A DNA stretch of 64,000 bases from NCBI RefSeq assembly GCF_006861675.1, contig NZ_SGJB01000004.1, positions 86,989 to 150,988 on the forward strand, written 5' to 3'. The stretch comes from Peptacetobacter hominis (GTDB lineage Bacteria > Bacillota > Clostridia > Peptostreptococcales > Peptostreptococcaceae). The notes under the pieces are model-generated. The model saw nothing but the letters and a program-made list of their open reading frames with translations, did not search any database and was not told the origin of the DNA. Below are positions 27,050 through 37,630 of the stretch, one piece after another. Within the stretch, counting starts at the first letter, position 1, and every line of letters begins with the position of its first letter. The position numbers were made by a program, and so were the translations under genes.

Positions 27050-29728
27050 CTATCTTCCACAGCAGTTTTTGTATTTTTTACCACTTCCACATGGACAAGG
27101 ATCATTTCTTCCTACTTTTTTGTCTTCGTTATGGCGTGTTTTTGATGCTGATTTTCCCTCTGGATCAGGAGATTCAAGTTTTTCAACATCTACAACAGCT
27201 TTTCTTTCTGCAGGTACTTCTATTGTTATATTGAATAGATATCTTACAGTATCCTCTCTTATAAGTCTGTTCATTTCCTCGAACATATCGAATCCTTCCA
27301 TTTTGTACGCTATAACAGGATCCTGCTGTCCTAAAGCTCTAAGACCTATACCCTGACGAAGCTGATCCATTGCGTCTATATGGTCTATCCAATGGTTATC
27401 AACTGACTGAAGAAGAACTATTCTTTCAACTTCTCTCATTCTTTCAGAACCTATGTGTTCTTCTTTTATTCTGTAAAGAGCCATAGCTATCTCATTTACT
27501 TTTTCTATTATTTCTATAGAATTCATTTTTTCAAATTCTACGCCATCAAGACTTCCAATAGGCATGAATTTAGTATACATGTATTTTCTGAATTCATCAG
27601 AATCGAATTTACCTTCTGAATCAAATGCGTCAACAGCATCAGATATCATCTGGTGTATCATATCCCGTATCTGATTTTCAAGGTTTTCACCGGCAAGAAC
27701 TCTTCTTCTTTCAGCATATACAACCTCTCTCTGTTTATTCATAACATCGTCATACTGAAGTACGTGCTTTCTTATACCAAAGTTTTTACCTTCTACTTTT
27801 TTCTGTGCAGACTCTATAGATTTTGTAAGGAATCTATGCTCTATAGGCATATCATCTTCAAGCCCTACCTTATCTACTAGTCCCTGCATTCTATCTGAAC
27901 CGAAAAGTCTCATAAGATCATCATCAAGCGCTATATAGAATCTTGAAGTACCCGGGTCTCCCTGTCTTCCGGCACGACCTCTAAGCTGGTTGTCTATACG
28001 TCTTGATTCATGTCTTTCAGTACCTATTATACAAAGTCCTCCAGCCTCTAAAACAGCTTTCTGCTCTTCATCTGTCTGAACCTTGAATTTTTCATAAAGT
28101 TCTTTGTATGTTTTTCTTGCTGCATCAAGCTCTTCATTTTCCTCTATTCCGGCAGTTTCATTTGCAGCATTTACTCTGTTTATTATTTCATCTGTGAAGT
28201 TTAATCTCTTCATTTCTTTTATTGCCATAAATGAAGGGTTTCCTCCAAGAAGTATATCTGTACCCCTTCCGGCCATATTTGTTGCTATTGTAACAGCTCC
28301 AAGTCTACCTGCCTGAGCAACTATCTCTGCCTCTTTTTCGTGATACTTGGCATTTAGAACCTCGTGTTTTATTCCTCTTTTTCTAAGTATATCTGAAAGC
28401 ATTTCAGATTTTTCTATAGATACAGTACCTACAAGAACCGGCTGATTTTTTGCATGTCTTTCAGCTATATCATCAGCAACCGCATTGAATTTTCCTTTTG
28501 TGCTTTTGTATACTACATCTGCAAGGTCTTTTCTTATCATCGGCTTGTTTGTAGGAACCTGGAATACGTCCATTTTGTATATTGCCTTGAATTCCTCTTC
28601 CTCTGTTTTTGCAGTACCTGTCATTCCTGAAAGCTTATTGTACATTCTGAAGTAGTTCTGGAATGTTATTGTTGCAAGAGTTTTTGACTCTCTCTGAACT
28701 GTAAGTCCCTCTTTTGCCTCAATCGCCTGGTGAAGTCCGTCTGAATATCTTCTACCAAACATAAGACGTCCTGTAAACTCGTCAACTATAACTATCTCAT
28801 CGTCTTTTGCAACATAGTCTACATCTCTTTTCATTATTACATGTGCCTTAAGAGCCTGGTTTATATGATGACAAAGCTCTGTATGTGAAACATCAGTTAT
28901 ATTTTCAACATTGAAATAAACTTCAGCTTTCTTTATACCTGATTCAGTAAGAGATACTGCTTTATCTTTTTCCTCCTGCTCATAATCGTCCGGCTTAAGA
29001 GTTGTTATAAATGTATTAGCATCTGTATAAAGATGAGTTGATTTATCCCCAGGTCCAGATATTATAAGTGGAGTTCTCGCCTCATCGACAAGTATTGAGT
29101 CGACCTCATCGACTATTGCATAATGAAGGTCTCTCTGAACCATCTGCTCCTCATGTATTACCATGTTATCCTTCAGATAGTCAAATCCGAATTCGTTGTT
29201 TGTTCCGTATGTTATATCACAGTCGTACTGTTTCTTTCTCACCTTTGGACTCTGACCATGTACTATTACACCTACAGTCATTCCAAGGAATTCATATACT
29301 TTTGCCATCTGGTCGCGGTCACGTTTTGCAAGATAGTCGTTGACAGTTACAACGTGTACCCCTTTACCTTCAAGTGCATTAAGGTAAACAGGACATGTAG
29401 CGACAAGTGTCTTACCTTCCCCTGTTTTCATCTCAGCTATTCTTCCCTCGTGAAGAACCATACCACCTATAAGCTGCACTCTATAGTGTCTAAGCCCAAG
29501 TGTTCTTCTTGATGCCTCTCTTACTGTAGCAAATGCCTCTGGTAAAAGAGCATCTATTGATTCACCATTTGCCAGTCTTTCTTTAAATATATCAGTCATA
29601 CCTCTAAGTTCTTCATCACTCATAGCCATAAACTTTGGCTCAAGTGAGTCTATAAGGTCTGCTTTTTTCTCAAATTTCTTCAGATCTTTACGATCCGCCA
29701 TGTTAAACAGGCTATCTAAAAAACTCAT
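27050..29728 (-). CDS. secA: protein translocase ATPase SecA
   Basis: 892-residue motor that drives unfolded preproteins through Sec[12 protein letters not shown] is Walker A near residue 100, [19 protein letters not shown] the DEAD region, and [24 protein letters not shown] the second helicase core. A C-terminal zinc motif ([13 protein letters not shown]) is intact, as in housekeeping SecA1. It is followed by prfB in the same orientation. Only one SecA is present in this window. Confidence 0.96.
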   Translation of the reverse strand: MSFLDSLFNMADRKDLKKFEKKADLIDSLEPKFMAMSDEELRGMTDIFKERLANGESIDALLPEAFATVREASRRTLGLRHYRVQLIGGMVLHEGRIAEMKTGEGKTLVATCPVYLNALEGKGVHVVTVNDYLAKRDRDQMAKVYEFLGMTVGVIVHGQSPKVRKKQYDCDITYGTNNEFGFDYLKDNMVIHEEQMVQRDLHYAIVDEVDSILVDEARTPLIISGPGDKSTHLYTDANTFITTLKPDDYEQEEKDKAVSLTESGIKKAEVYFNVENITDVSHTELCHHINQALKAHVIMKRDVDYVAKDDEIVIVDEFTGRLMFGRRYSDGLHQAIEAKEGLTVQRESKTLATITFQNYFRMYNKLSGMTGTAKTEEEEFKAIYKMDVFQVPTNKPMIRKDLADVVYKSTKGKFNAVADDIAERHAKNQPVLVGTVSIEKSEMLSDILRKRGIKHEVLNAKYHEKEAEIVAQAGRLGAVTIATNMAGRGTDILLGGNPSFMAIKEMKRLNFTDEIINRVNAANETAGIEENEELDAARKTYKELYEKFKVQTDEEQKAVLEAGGLCIIGTERHESRRIDNQLRGRAGRQGDPGTSRFYIALDDDLMRLFGSDRMQGLVDKVGLEDDMPIEHRFLTKSIESAQKKVEGKNFGIRKHVLQYDDVMNKQREVVYAERRRVLAGENLENQIRDMIHQMISDAVDAFDSEGKFDSDEFRKYMYTKFMPIGSLDGVEFEKMNSIEIIEKVNEIAMALYRIKEEHIGSERMREVERIVLLQSVDNHWIDHIDAMDQLRQGIGLRALGQQDPVIAYKMEGFDMFEEMNRLIREDTVRYLFNITIEVPAERKAVVDVEKLESPDPEGKSASKTRHNEDKKVGRNDPCPCGSGKKYKNCCGR

Positions 29729-29932
29729 TATTTACATCTCTCCTCTAAAGTTTAGTCTATCTTTCATTTTACCATAAAAATCAGCTTTTTATTATATATT
29801 TTACCAATTCCAAACAATTTTAGTATCTATAGGTATCATTACAAAGAGATATGTTCCTCACTTGTATATAGCTAATGTCTATGATACATTTTAATTGTAT
29901 TATATTTATTATAAGAATAAGGAGATATAATT

Positions 29933-30379
29933 ATGTTAGAGTTCAAAGTAGAGCCCCTAAATTCTTCCATGATAGAAGAATGTGCAAATCTTTTTAGAGA
30001 TGTTTTTTCAAAAGAACCATGGAATGACATATATGATTCTGATGATTTGGTTGATAATTATATTCAAAACTTTATAAATATGGATTCTTTTTTAGGTTTT
30101 GCAGCTATATACAAGGATAGAATCATAGCTGTAAGTCTGGGGATGAAAAAACCTTGGATTAATGGAATTGAATATTACATAGATCAGTTTTACGTATCCA
30201 ATGATTTTCAGAACATGGGGATAGGCAGCAGATTTCTCGATAATATCAACGTATTTCTACAAAATATGAATATAAATGGTATCCTTCTTAATACAGAAGA
30301 GTCTTTTCATTCATATGATTTTTATATCAAAAACGGATTTAAAAAAGCAGATGGACTTGTCGTAATGTATAAAGATTAA
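29933..30379 (+). CDS. GNAT-family acetyltransferase
   Basis: 148 residues. Acetyl-CoA loop QNMGIGSRFL (about 88-97) in motif A, preceded by QFYVSNDF; C-terminal YDFYIKNGFKKADG is the usual GNAT motif B. Ribosome site AAGGAGAT. It stands alone on the plus strand between convergent and divergent core genes, with its own terminator, like an acquired gene. Substrate unknown; resemblance to aminoglycoside or small-molecule acetyltransferases cannot be judged by eye. Confidence 0.75.
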   Translation: MLEFKVEPLNSSMIEECANLFRDVFSKEPWNDIYDSDDLVDNYIQNFINMDSFLGFAAIYKDRIIAVSLGMKKPWINGIEYYIDQFYVSNDFQNMGIGSRFLDNINVFLQNMNINGILLNTEESFHSYDFYIKNGFKKADGLVVMYKD

Positions 30380-30380
30380 A

Positions 30381-30411
30381 AAACATGCCTCTATAAAATA
30401 GAGGCATGTTT
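30381..30411. terminator. terminator between the GNAT gene and the dehydrogenase
   Basis: 13-bp stem AAACATGCCTCTA/TAGAGGCATGTTT, T-rich downstream, shared by the convergent neighbour. Confidence 0.87.
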
Positions 30412-30446
30412 TTATTTTTCTTATACTATTTATAAATCAGAATATA

Positions 30447-31607
30447 TTATAATTCTGTCCACTCTTCATGCATATATATTTCTCTTTTTTCAAGTTCCTC
30501 AAATATCTCCTCAGGCTTGAATGCATACTCAGGTATTACTATACCTTTTTTCTCCACTTCACCTTTTGCAAGTATTTCAGCTGCTATGGCAAGAGGTATT
30601 CCAACGTTTCTTGTATATGAACGTAATCCTTCCCATCCTTCAACACTTCCATCTGATGCTGGATGAGTATGGTATATTATTCCTCTTTTCTTAACTCCAT
30701 CTTTTGTTCCTACAACTTCTATATGAAGTGAATATCCAAATAGTTCTGTGTTCTTACCTTCTTCACTCTCTACAAGGTAATCTCCTATAAGAGTCATAAG
30801 ACCAACTTTTTTGCCATTTACTTCTATTTCAGGATTCTTAAGTATTCCATAATCATAAAGACCTCTTACAAGGTTCATATTCTGCTTAGGCCAAGTTCCT
30901 CTTACCTCTATAAGTTTCACATTTTTATCTTTTAATGCCTCTGCAAGTGTAACTGTTTCAGAATGAGGTATTATATACTGAGTTGTCATTCCATATGGTT
31001 CAGGAAGCTTTACTTCTCTTGGTCTCGCAAATGGAGGTACCTGTATAAATTCTCCATTTTCAAATACAACTCTGCTTTCAAGTGCAGGATCGTATTCATA
31101 TGTAGTTGTTTCTGTTATTGATTTTGAAAATGCTATCGGTCTGAATGAACCATGTGAAACATATACCTCGTCTACTTCATCTAGCTGATTTGCAAGATGC
31201 ATAGCCATCATCTGAGTAGTTCCTGGAGTCATACCAAATCCGGGTACACATGTTTTTCCTTTTTCAACAAATAAGTCATTCCACTGATTTTCTTCTCCAA
31301 ATCCATTAAGATTTACTCCATGACAACCTGCCTTTGCTATACATTCTGTAGATTTACCATTTAATGTTATCTGTGTTCCATCCATTACAACGTCGTAGCC
31401 CTTCATTATTTCAGCTGCTTCGTCAACTTTTGTTACATCTATATGAACAACATCCACCCTGTCGTCATTAAGCCATTCTGCAACTTTTTTCGCTTCTTCA
31501 AGGTTGTAGTCTCCTATTGTTATTTTTTCAAAAGAAGAATGCTGTACAAGATCCAGTACTGACTCTCTACTTATTTTTCCTGCTGCTCCTAAACAAAATA
31601 CTTTCAT
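30447..31607 (-). CDS. saccharopine-dehydrogenase-like NAD(P) enzyme
   Basis: 386 residues. N-terminal Rossmann loop GAAGKISRE (residues 7-15) and acidic DYNLEEAKKVAEWL after the second strand; the rest (TPGTTQMMAMHLAN, GTWPKQNM, IIYHTHPASDGS) matches the saccharopine dehydrogenase superfamily. Such enzymes oxidise N-(carboxyalkyl) amino acids (opines) or related carboxylates. It follows the ABC importer by 53 nt, so it is probably the intracellular enzyme acting on the imported compound. Exact substrate not known; no other catabolic gene is in the cluster. Confidence 0.8.
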   Translation of the reverse strand: MKVFCLGAAGKISRESVLDLVQHSSFEKITIGDYNLEEAKKVAEWLNDDRVDVVHIDVTKVDEAAEIMKGYDVVMDGTQITLNGKSTECIAKAGCHGVNLNGFGEENQWNDLFVEKGKTCVPGFGMTPGTTQMMAMHLANQLDEVDEVYVSHGSFRPIAFSKSITETTTYEYDPALESRVVFENGEFIQVPPFARPREVKLPEPYGMTTQYIIPHSETVTLAEALKDKNVKLIEVRGTWPKQNMNLVRGLYDYGILKNPEIEVNGKKVGLMTLIGDYLVESEEGKNTELFGYSLHIEVVGTKDGVKKRGIIYHTHPASDGSVEGWEGLRSYTRNVGIPLAIAAEILAKGEVEKKGIVIPEYAFKPEEIFEELEKREIYMHEEWTEL

Positions 31608-31660
31608 TTTTTCCTCCTAGATTTATATATATTTTTTTATACAAATTTATTTTAAAATCA

Positions 31661-33379
31661 CTATATTGTGTTTACTGATTCCACATCTATTTTACGTATG
31701 TTTCTTTTTGTTGATTTTTCAGATACTTTCTTCATTGAAATTTCCTTCACTCTTATTTTATAAACAGCAAACTCATAAAGCCCTCTCGCAAATACATTTA
31801 TTACAAGTATAAGTATGCTCATTGCAGCTGCCTGGGCTATGTCTCCAGCTTCCTCCATATGAGTTATAGCTATCGACGCTATTTTAAAGTTTGCACTATA
31901 TAGAAATACCACCGCGGATACTGTTACCATAGAGTTCATAAAATAGAAAAGGAATATTTCAAGTATCGCTGGTAGAGATAATGGTACTACAACTTTTGAA
32001 AAAATCTTTATTTGAGGTATCTTCATACTGTCACCAACATTTTCATATTCTCTGTCCAGCTTTTTCATGGCACTTGTAGCTGTCACAAACGGCACTGCAT
32101 AAAAGTGCAGAATATTTGCAAGAACAAGTATTGTAACTGTTCCGTATATAAAGTTCAATGGGTTGTTTGCATTGTTGAAAAAGAATATAAAGCCAAGCCC
32201 TATAACCATTCCCGGAAGTGCCATAGGTATTGAAGAAAACAACTTACCTATCATCTTTATGTATCTGTTACTTTTGCTTCTTTCAATCATATATGCATAT
32301 ACAAGTACAAATGCAGTTCCTGCAACTGCAGATAAAAAACTCATAAGTACAGAATTTATAAAACTCTGGATTCCCCCTGTAGATGCGTTGAATCTGAAGT
32401 TATCAACTGTAAATCCCATTCTATATGGATAATATTCTGTAAATGCTCCCATAAAAAGAACCATTATCATAATCAGAAACGAAAGTGTAACCGCTCCACA
32501 TATTACATAAAAACATATATCTCTTTTTGTAGATTTTTTTATTTTAAACTCTGTAGATTTTGAACTTATAAAATCTCCATTTTTACCATCAGTAATTCTA
32601 TCAACTGCAAAACTGAGTATTGCAGGAATAAGCATCAAAGATCCTACCACCGCTCCCATATTCATATTGAACAGACCTGTTACCTGTTTATATATATCGG
32701 TAGCCAGAACATTGTAGTTTCCTCCAAGAACCTTTGGAGCACCAAAATCCGTGAATGCAAGTACAAAGCATACAAACAGAGAGTTTATGACTGTATATTT
32801 AACTGAAGGAAGAGTTATTTTTACAAGCTTCGTAAAATTACTGCATCCAAGTGTATCCGCCATTTCATAAAGTCTTCCATCAGCATATTTTAATGCTATA
32901 TAAAACATCAGAAATGACTGAGGAAATGTGTATATTATTTCCGACATTATTATCCCTGTACTTCCATACAGACCAATATCAAATCCAAACATCGTAACTA
33001 CACCCTGTTTACCAAAAAGATATACAAGAGAAAGACCGTGTGCAACAGTTGGAAGAAACAGCGGTATCATAGCCGCATATCTGAAGAAATTCTTCCCCTT
33101 TATATTTGTTTTTGTTAGACCATAGGCATATAAAAATCCCAGGCCAGAACTTATTAAGGCTGTTGCTATAGACACAACCATTGTATTTTTTATCGAAACT
33201 GAAAGTGCCGGTGTAGTAAAATATTCAATATAGTTTCCAAATCCGGCAAATGTTCCGTCCTGATTTATCATAGCTTTTGAAAAAAGACTTATAACCGGAA
33301 ATACAAGAACTATTGTAAATATTATCGTCATAGCCGACATCAGAATATCTGAAGGGTGAATCTTCTTTAATCTGTTCAT
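31661..33379 (-). CDS. ABC importer, fused double permease (PhnU-like)
   Basis: 572 residues: two binding-protein-dependent transport domains in one chain, with about twelve helices. Coupling loops are MADTLGCSNFTKLVKITLP (about 167-190) and NVGDSMKIPQIKIFSKVVVP (about 440-460). Fused permeases of this kind are typical of 2-aminoethylphosphonate and ferric importers (PhnU/FbpB). It follows the ATPase by 2 nt and precedes the dehydrogenase. A basic tail (KSTKRNIRKI) faces the cytoplasm. Confidence 0.85.
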   Translation of the reverse strand: MNRLKKIHPSDILMSAMTIIFTIVLVFPVISLFSKAMINQDGTFAGFGNYIEYFTTPALSVSIKNTMVVSIATALISSGLGFLYAYGLTKTNIKGKNFFRYAAMIPLFLPTVAHGLSLVYLFGKQGVVTMFGFDIGLYGSTGIIMSEIIYTFPQSFLMFYIALKYADGRLYEMADTLGCSNFTKLVKITLPSVKYTVINSLFVCFVLAFTDFGAPKVLGGNYNVLATDIYKQVTGLFNMNMGAVVGSLMLIPAILSFAVDRITDGKNGDFISSKSTEFKIKKSTKRDICFYVICGAVTLSFLIMIMVLFMGAFTEYYPYRMGFTVDNFRFNASTGGIQSFINSVLMSFLSAVAGTAFVLVYAYMIERSKSNRYIKMIGKLFSSIPMALPGMVIGLGFIFFFNNANNPLNFIYGTVTILVLANILHFYAVPFVTATSAMKKLDREYENVGDSMKIPQIKIFSKVVVPLSLPAILEIFLFYFMNSMVTVSAVVFLYSANFKIASIAITHMEEAGDIAQAAAMSILILVINVFARGLYEFAVYKIRVKEISMKKVSEKSTKRNIRKIDVESVNTI

Positions 33380-33381
33380 AT

Positions 33382-34380
33382 CTACACCACCTCTTCATCT
33401 AGATATGATACAATATCATCTTTTGTATAATTGAATACCACTCTGTCACCTTTATTAAAATCAATCTCAGACACTTCATCGGACATAAGATCCACACATA
33501 TTTCTTTCCTATCGTCACATTCTCCGTATACTCTTGTAGTCGCTCCTCTGAACTCTATATTGGTTACTGTTCCTGGCCTGTTTTCCATACCGTCTATTGA
33601 CATACTAGACATTATTATCTTTTCCGGTCTTATTCCGTAGATATGTTTTCCTTCTCTATATATGTTCATAGAACCTATAAAATCAGCCACAAATGCAGAT
33701 TTAGGATTTCTGTATATTTCACCCGGAGTTCCTATCTGCTCTATTACAGAATTATTCATTACAACAATCCTATCAGCCATTGTAAGTGCCTCTTCCTGAT
33801 CATGTGTAACCATTATCGTTGTTATTCCGAGTTTTTTCTGTATATTGCATATTTCTGTTCTTAATTTACTTCTTACTTTTGCATCAAGTGCTGAAAGTGG
33901 TTCATCCAGAAGAAGATATTCAGGCTTAAGGGAGATAGCTCTTGCAAGAGCTGTTCTCTGCTGTTGTCCACCAGATAACTGAAATGGATATTTTTTTCTG
34001 TGCTCATAAAGATCTACCATTTCCAACACTTCTCTGCATCTTTCAACTCTTTCTTTTTTACTTACTTCTTTTCTCTGCTCAAGTCCGAATAGAATATTCT
34101 GCTCTACTGTCATATTTGGAAAAAGAGCATACGACTGAAATACTATACCAAAATTTCTTTTTGATGAATCCAGTTCTGTGCAGTCCTTTCCATTTATGAA
34201 TATACTTCCGTCACTTGGTTTTTCAAGACCCGCTATTATTCTTAAAAGAGTTGTTTTTCCACATCCTGATGGCCCAAGTATTGAAATAAATTCTCCTTTT
34301 TCTATTTCCAGCGATACATCGTTGAGCGCAGTCTGTTTATCAAATACCTTGACTATATTTTTGACTTCTAAAAACGCCAT
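33382..34380 (-). CDS. ABC importer ATPase (PhnT/PotA-like)
   Basis: 332 residues. Walker A GPSGCGKTT near residue 37, signature LSGGQQQR, Walker B YLLLDEPLSALD and H-loop VTHDQEEA. The C-terminal part carries a TOBE-type regulatory domain (about 250-332: YGIRPEKI ... GDRVVFNYTKDD). Powers uptake through the fused permease next to it. Starts right before the PTS-free part of the operon, 69 nt after the binding protein gene. Confidence 0.92.
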   Translation of the reverse strand: MAFLEVKNIVKVFDKQTALNDVSLEIEKGEFISILGPSGCGKTTLLRIIAGLEKPSDGSIFINGKDCTELDSSKRNFGIVFQSYALFPNMTVEQNILFGLEQRKEVSKKERVERCREVLEMVDLYEHRKKYPFQLSGGQQQRTALARAISLKPEYLLLDEPLSALDAKVRSKLRTEICNIQKKLGITTIMVTHDQEEALTMADRIVVMNNSVIEQIGTPGEIYRNPKSAFVADFIGSMNIYREGKHIYGIRPEKIIMSSMSIDGMENRPGTVTNIEFRGATTRVYGECDDRKEICVDLMSDEVSEIDFNKGDRVVFNYTKDDIVSYLDEEVV

Positions 34381-34449
34381 TCTCAGCCCCCCTTAAATCT
34401 TTCTTAATTTTTTAAACCTGCCTTCAGCCTATTGATACAATATTATTTA

Positions 34450-35523
34450 TTATTCTTCCGGCTCAGATTTTGCATCAAATTTCTTCATCCATTCGTCAAG
34501 TATAGATGTTCTGTTCTCTGCTGCCCATGAGAAGTCATTATCTATAAGCTGATCTATTGGATCATTTTCATATCCTTCATAAGTTCCCACATTATCTGTA
34601 GTTATTATTGGATAGTTTACTTTGTAAAGTTCCATTGCATCGTCTGATATTGCCCAATCAAGGAAAGTGTACGCTGCAGGATTTATTTCTTTTTTATTTA
34701 TAAGAGCATTTGCCTCTAAATCCCAACCTGAACCTTCTTCAGGGAATACAACTTCCACAGGAGCTCCATCTTTTTTCTGACTAAGTCCTGCATATCCAAA
34801 ACTTATACCTACAGCACATTCTCCTGATGCAGCCATTTTTGCTGGTTTTGAACCAGAGTGAGTATACTGGGCTATGTTTTTATCAAGATCCTCAAGGTAT
34901 TTCCATCCATCTTCTTCTCCCATTAACTGAAGTATAGCGGAAACTGTAAGGAACCCTGTTCCTGATGAGTTTGGATTTGACATTACTATATGTCCCTTGA
35001 ATGCTGGATCAAGAAGATCTTTATATGATTTTATTTCCGGTAATCCAAGTTTTTCAGCTTCTACTGTATTTACTGTTATTGCTGTTTCCCAGGCATCTAT
35101 ACCAACCCATGTAGGAACCTCTTTGTCTGATTTAAACTCTGGAAGTATTCTATCTACTCCCTCTGGAGCGTATTCCTTAAGTCCCCCCTGATTATCAAGA
35201 ACCATCATAGATGATGCTGCTGTTCCCCATACTATATCCGCCTGAGGATTATCTTTTTCAGCTAGAAGTTTTGCCGTTATTATTCCTGTAGACTCCCTTA
35301 CCACATTTACTTTTATGTCCGGGTATTTTTTGTTGAATTCAGCAAGATAAGTAGATACCTGCTCATCTTCTAATGCTGTATAAACTGTTATTTCACCTTT
35401 GTCAGCTTTTTCTCCATTTTCAGATGATGCTGCTTCATTGCTTCCACATCCAGTAGCAAATATTGCTGATGCTGTAATTACTCCAGCCATCATAATACTA
35501 AGAAGCCTTTTTTTCAGTTTCAT
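34450..35523 (-). CDS. lipoprotein binding protein of the 2-aminoethylphosphonate type
   Basis: 357 residues. Lipoprotein signal with lipobox ATGC (Cys26), then an iron/AEP-type periplasmic binding fold (ITVYTALEDEQVSTYL; DIVWGTAASSMMVL; PNSSGTGF). It resembles the putative 2-aminoethylphosphonate-binding protein family. It delivers the ligand to the fused permease. No phnW, phnX or other phosphonate gene is here, so the true ligand is uncertain. First gene of the importer operon, after a short leader. Confidence 0.85.
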   Translation of the reverse strand: MKLKKRLLSIMMAGVITASAIFATGCGSNEAASSENGEKADKGEITVYTALEDEQVSTYLAEFNKKYPDIKVNVVRESTGIITAKLLAEKDNPQADIVWGTAASSMMVLDNQGGLKEYAPEGVDRILPEFKSDKEVPTWVGIDAWETAITVNTVEAEKLGLPEIKSYKDLLDPAFKGHIVMSNPNSSGTGFLTVSAILQLMGEEDGWKYLEDLDKNIAQYTHSGSKPAKMAASGECAVGISFGYAGLSQKKDGAPVEVVFPEEGSGWDLEANALINKKEINPAAYTFLDWAISDDAMELYKVNYPIITTDNVGTYEGYENDPIDQLIDNDFSWAAENRTSILDEWMKKFDAKSEPEE

Positions 35524-35709
35524 TTTTAATTTCCCCCTAATTATTTTTAATTTGTACTGTCACTCGACCTTACAGCATTAATAATACAGGCTTATTATTA
35601 ACATTTAATTAACTGTTTTTAAATTTATAGTTAACTTAATATAATAATTAGAGCAATTTCTTGTAATTTTTTTACATAAATTTCAGTATTCAATAACATG
35701 TTTTCTAAA

Positions 35710-36573
35710 TTATTTAATAACATGTTCTTCTATAATCTTACTGTTTTTTTTCAGAACCTTAGAATAGTGTTTCGGTTTCCTCACCATAAGTCCCATATAA
35801 ATCATATCTATAATAGCAAGCTGTGAACATCTGGAAACAATAGCCTCTTTGTATATTATTTTTTCATTTCCAGAGCATATTATTATATCCGAATACTTAT
35901 TTATTATTGATTCATATGAGTTGGTGATTGTTATTACTGTCGCTCCCGTTCTTTTGGCTATTTTAGCAGCTTCAACTGTATTTTTGGTTTTCCCGCAATA
36001 TGATATAGCTATTGCAACATCGTTTTTATTCAGATTTGAAGCATATACAGACTGCCTTATATAGTCTGAGCTATATATAACATCAATTCCCATATAAACA
36101 AGCTTAATACTTAGATCATCTGCAACAATACACGAGTTCTCAGACGCAAAAATAACTACTTTGCCGGCTTTATCTATTGCCGATACAGCTTTTTCAATAT
36201 CCTCAGAAGATATGTTCTTTAAAGTGTTTTTAAGCTGCTTTATATTTGATGCTATTATTTTTGATGGTACATCTGATATGTCATCATTTATATCCATCTC
36301 AAACTGTGTCATAAGATTGTATTCATCATCATCTTCTTTAAAGTAACCTTTTTCAATCAGATATGTTTTAAATTCCTTGAATCCTTCAAAGCCAAGAGAC
36401 CTCGAAAATCTAACTACTGTAGGTTGGCTGACTCCTCCTTTTCTGGATAATGTATCTATATTTATATCTTTCGCGGATATTTGATTCTCAATAAAAAGTT
36501 CCGCTATTTTTTTTTCTGACTTTCTCATCGAACTGTAATTTGATTCAATTAAAAATCTAATATTTTTTTCCAT
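35710..36573 (-). CDS. RpiR-family regulator (HTH plus SIS domain)
   Basis: 287 residues. N-terminal helix-turn-helix (DTLSRKGGVSQPTVVRFSRS, about 40-60) and a C-terminal SIS sugar-phosphate-binding domain (about 125-260: ASENSCIVADDL ... AISYCGKTKNTVEAA ... ITNSY). RpiR proteins usually sense sugar phosphates. It is upstream of the importer genes on the same strand with 186 nt between, so it is probably their regulator. A sugar-phosphate-like effector may therefore be linked to the imported compound. Confidence 0.88.
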   Translation of the reverse strand: MEKNIRFLIESNYSSMRKSEKKIAELFIENQISAKDINIDTLSRKGGVSQPTVVRFSRSLGFEGFKEFKTYLIEKGYFKEDDDEYNLMTQFEMDINDDISDVPSKIIASNIKQLKNTLKNISSEDIEKAVSAIDKAGKVVIFASENSCIVADDLSIKLVYMGIDVIYSSDYIRQSVYASNLNKNDVAIAISYCGKTKNTVEAAKIAKRTGATVITITNSYESIINKYSDIIICSGNEKIIYKEAIVSRCSQLAIIDMIYMGLMVRKPKHYSKVLKKNSKIIEEHVIK

Positions 36574-36913
36574 AACCTTATTCTCCCTTTTTAGATTATT
36601 TTCTATAAATTATGTAATATTTATACATATTTTCTATCTCATTTATTTCATGAACACTGTATCTGACTATACTGCGCTATTCTATCTCTAAAATAAATCA
36701 TAATTTTATCCTGTTTTTCTTATTTTTATTTTGTTTTAACTGATTATATATTTTTTATATTAATTTCATACTTTTAGAATGTTAAAATCCTATAAAATAT
36801 CCATCTCTTTTTAATATTTTTTTAATGTATATAAATCTTCTAATTTATATATCTGTTATTTCTTATTCTATATATCTATCTTTATTTATTGGACCCTTAT
36901 TTTGCGCATAAAA
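36574..36913. other. AT-rich gap without a gene
   Basis: Between the RpiR gene start and the hpf terminator no ORF is supported. The sequence is very AT-rich and probably holds only the rpiR promoter and upstream control sites. Confidence 0.5.
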
Positions 36914-36942
36914 AAAGACCATTGCAAAATACAATGGTCTTT
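36914..36942 (-). terminator. terminator after hpf
   Basis: 11-bp stem AAAGACCATTG/CAATGGTCTTT with a T run on the minus strand directly after hpf. Confidence 0.88.
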
Positions 36943-36952
36943 ATATACATCT

Positions 36953-37501
36953 TTAATCTTCCTGTTCAATTATTCCATAGCCGCCGTTTCTACGTCTGTA
37001 TACAAGAGCTATTTCATCAGTCTCCTCATTCTTAAACATGTAAAAATCATGTCCTAATAAATCCATCTGTAAAACAGCTTCTTCCTCAGTCATAGGTTTT
37101 ACGCTTATTTTCTTACGTCTCTTGATTTCTGTATCCTCTTCTTCTATTTCAACATCATCAAGTATATCATCTGATACAACAGATTCAAATCTTATACTCT
37201 GATTTTCCTGATGTTTTTTCTGCATTTTTCCTTTATATTTTCTAAGCTGTATTTTTAATTTATCAAATACAAGGTCTATTGCAGGATATAGATTATCCTG
37301 TGCCTCTTCAGCTCTTATTACAGGACCATTTTTAGGAGCTATAGTTACCTCAATTTTATGTCTTCCCTTTTTAGCACTTACAGTAACTCTTACGTCTGTA
37401 TCTGGACTTATGTATTTATCCAATCTGCCAAGTTTTGCTTCAACGGTGTCCTTTATACCCTGAGTTAATTCCATTTGTCTTCCAGATATAATTATGTTCA
37501 T
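36953..37501 (-). CDS. hpf: ribosome hibernation promoting factor, long form
   Basis: 182 residues. N-terminal S30AE domain (about 1-105: MNIIISGRQMELTQGIKDTV ... KKGRHKIEVTIAP) binds the 30S subunit; the C-terminal domain (about 125-182: RRKKISVKPMTEEEAVLQM ... LVYRRRNGGYGIIE) pairs two ribosomes into 100S dimers. Long form as in Firmicutes. Preceded by a SigH-like promoter. In many clostridia this gene is linked to comFC and the raiA RNA; here a MATE gene lies between them. Confidence 0.95.
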   Translation of the reverse strand: MNIIISGRQMELTQGIKDTVEAKLGRLDKYISPDTDVRVTVSAKKGRHKIEVTIAPKNGPVIRAEEAQDNLYPAIDLVFDKLKIQLRKYKGKMQKKHQENQSIRFESVVSDDILDDVEIEEEDTEIKRRKKISVKPMTEEEAVLQMDLLGHDFYMFKNEETDEIALVYRRRNGGYGIIEQED

Positions 37502-37558
37502 AATGACAACTCCTTTCAGATACCGTATTACCGATATCTTTATATCTTTAATTATTAT

Positions 37559-37585
37559 ATTCTACATTTATCTGAAAATTCCTTT
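37559..37585 (-). promoter_or_regulatory. SigH-type promoter of hpf
   Basis: Minus-strand AAAGGAATT (37577-37585), 11 nt, then GTAGAAT (37559-37565). This fits the SigH consensus RnAGGAwww-N11/12-RnnGAAT. The predicted start is about 50 nt before the hpf ATG. In B. subtilis the hpf gene (yvyD) is also under SigH. Confidence 0.65.
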
Positions 37586-37630
37586 TTATTTGACATATTT
37601 TTTATTTTTATACCTGTTTATTTGTGACTA

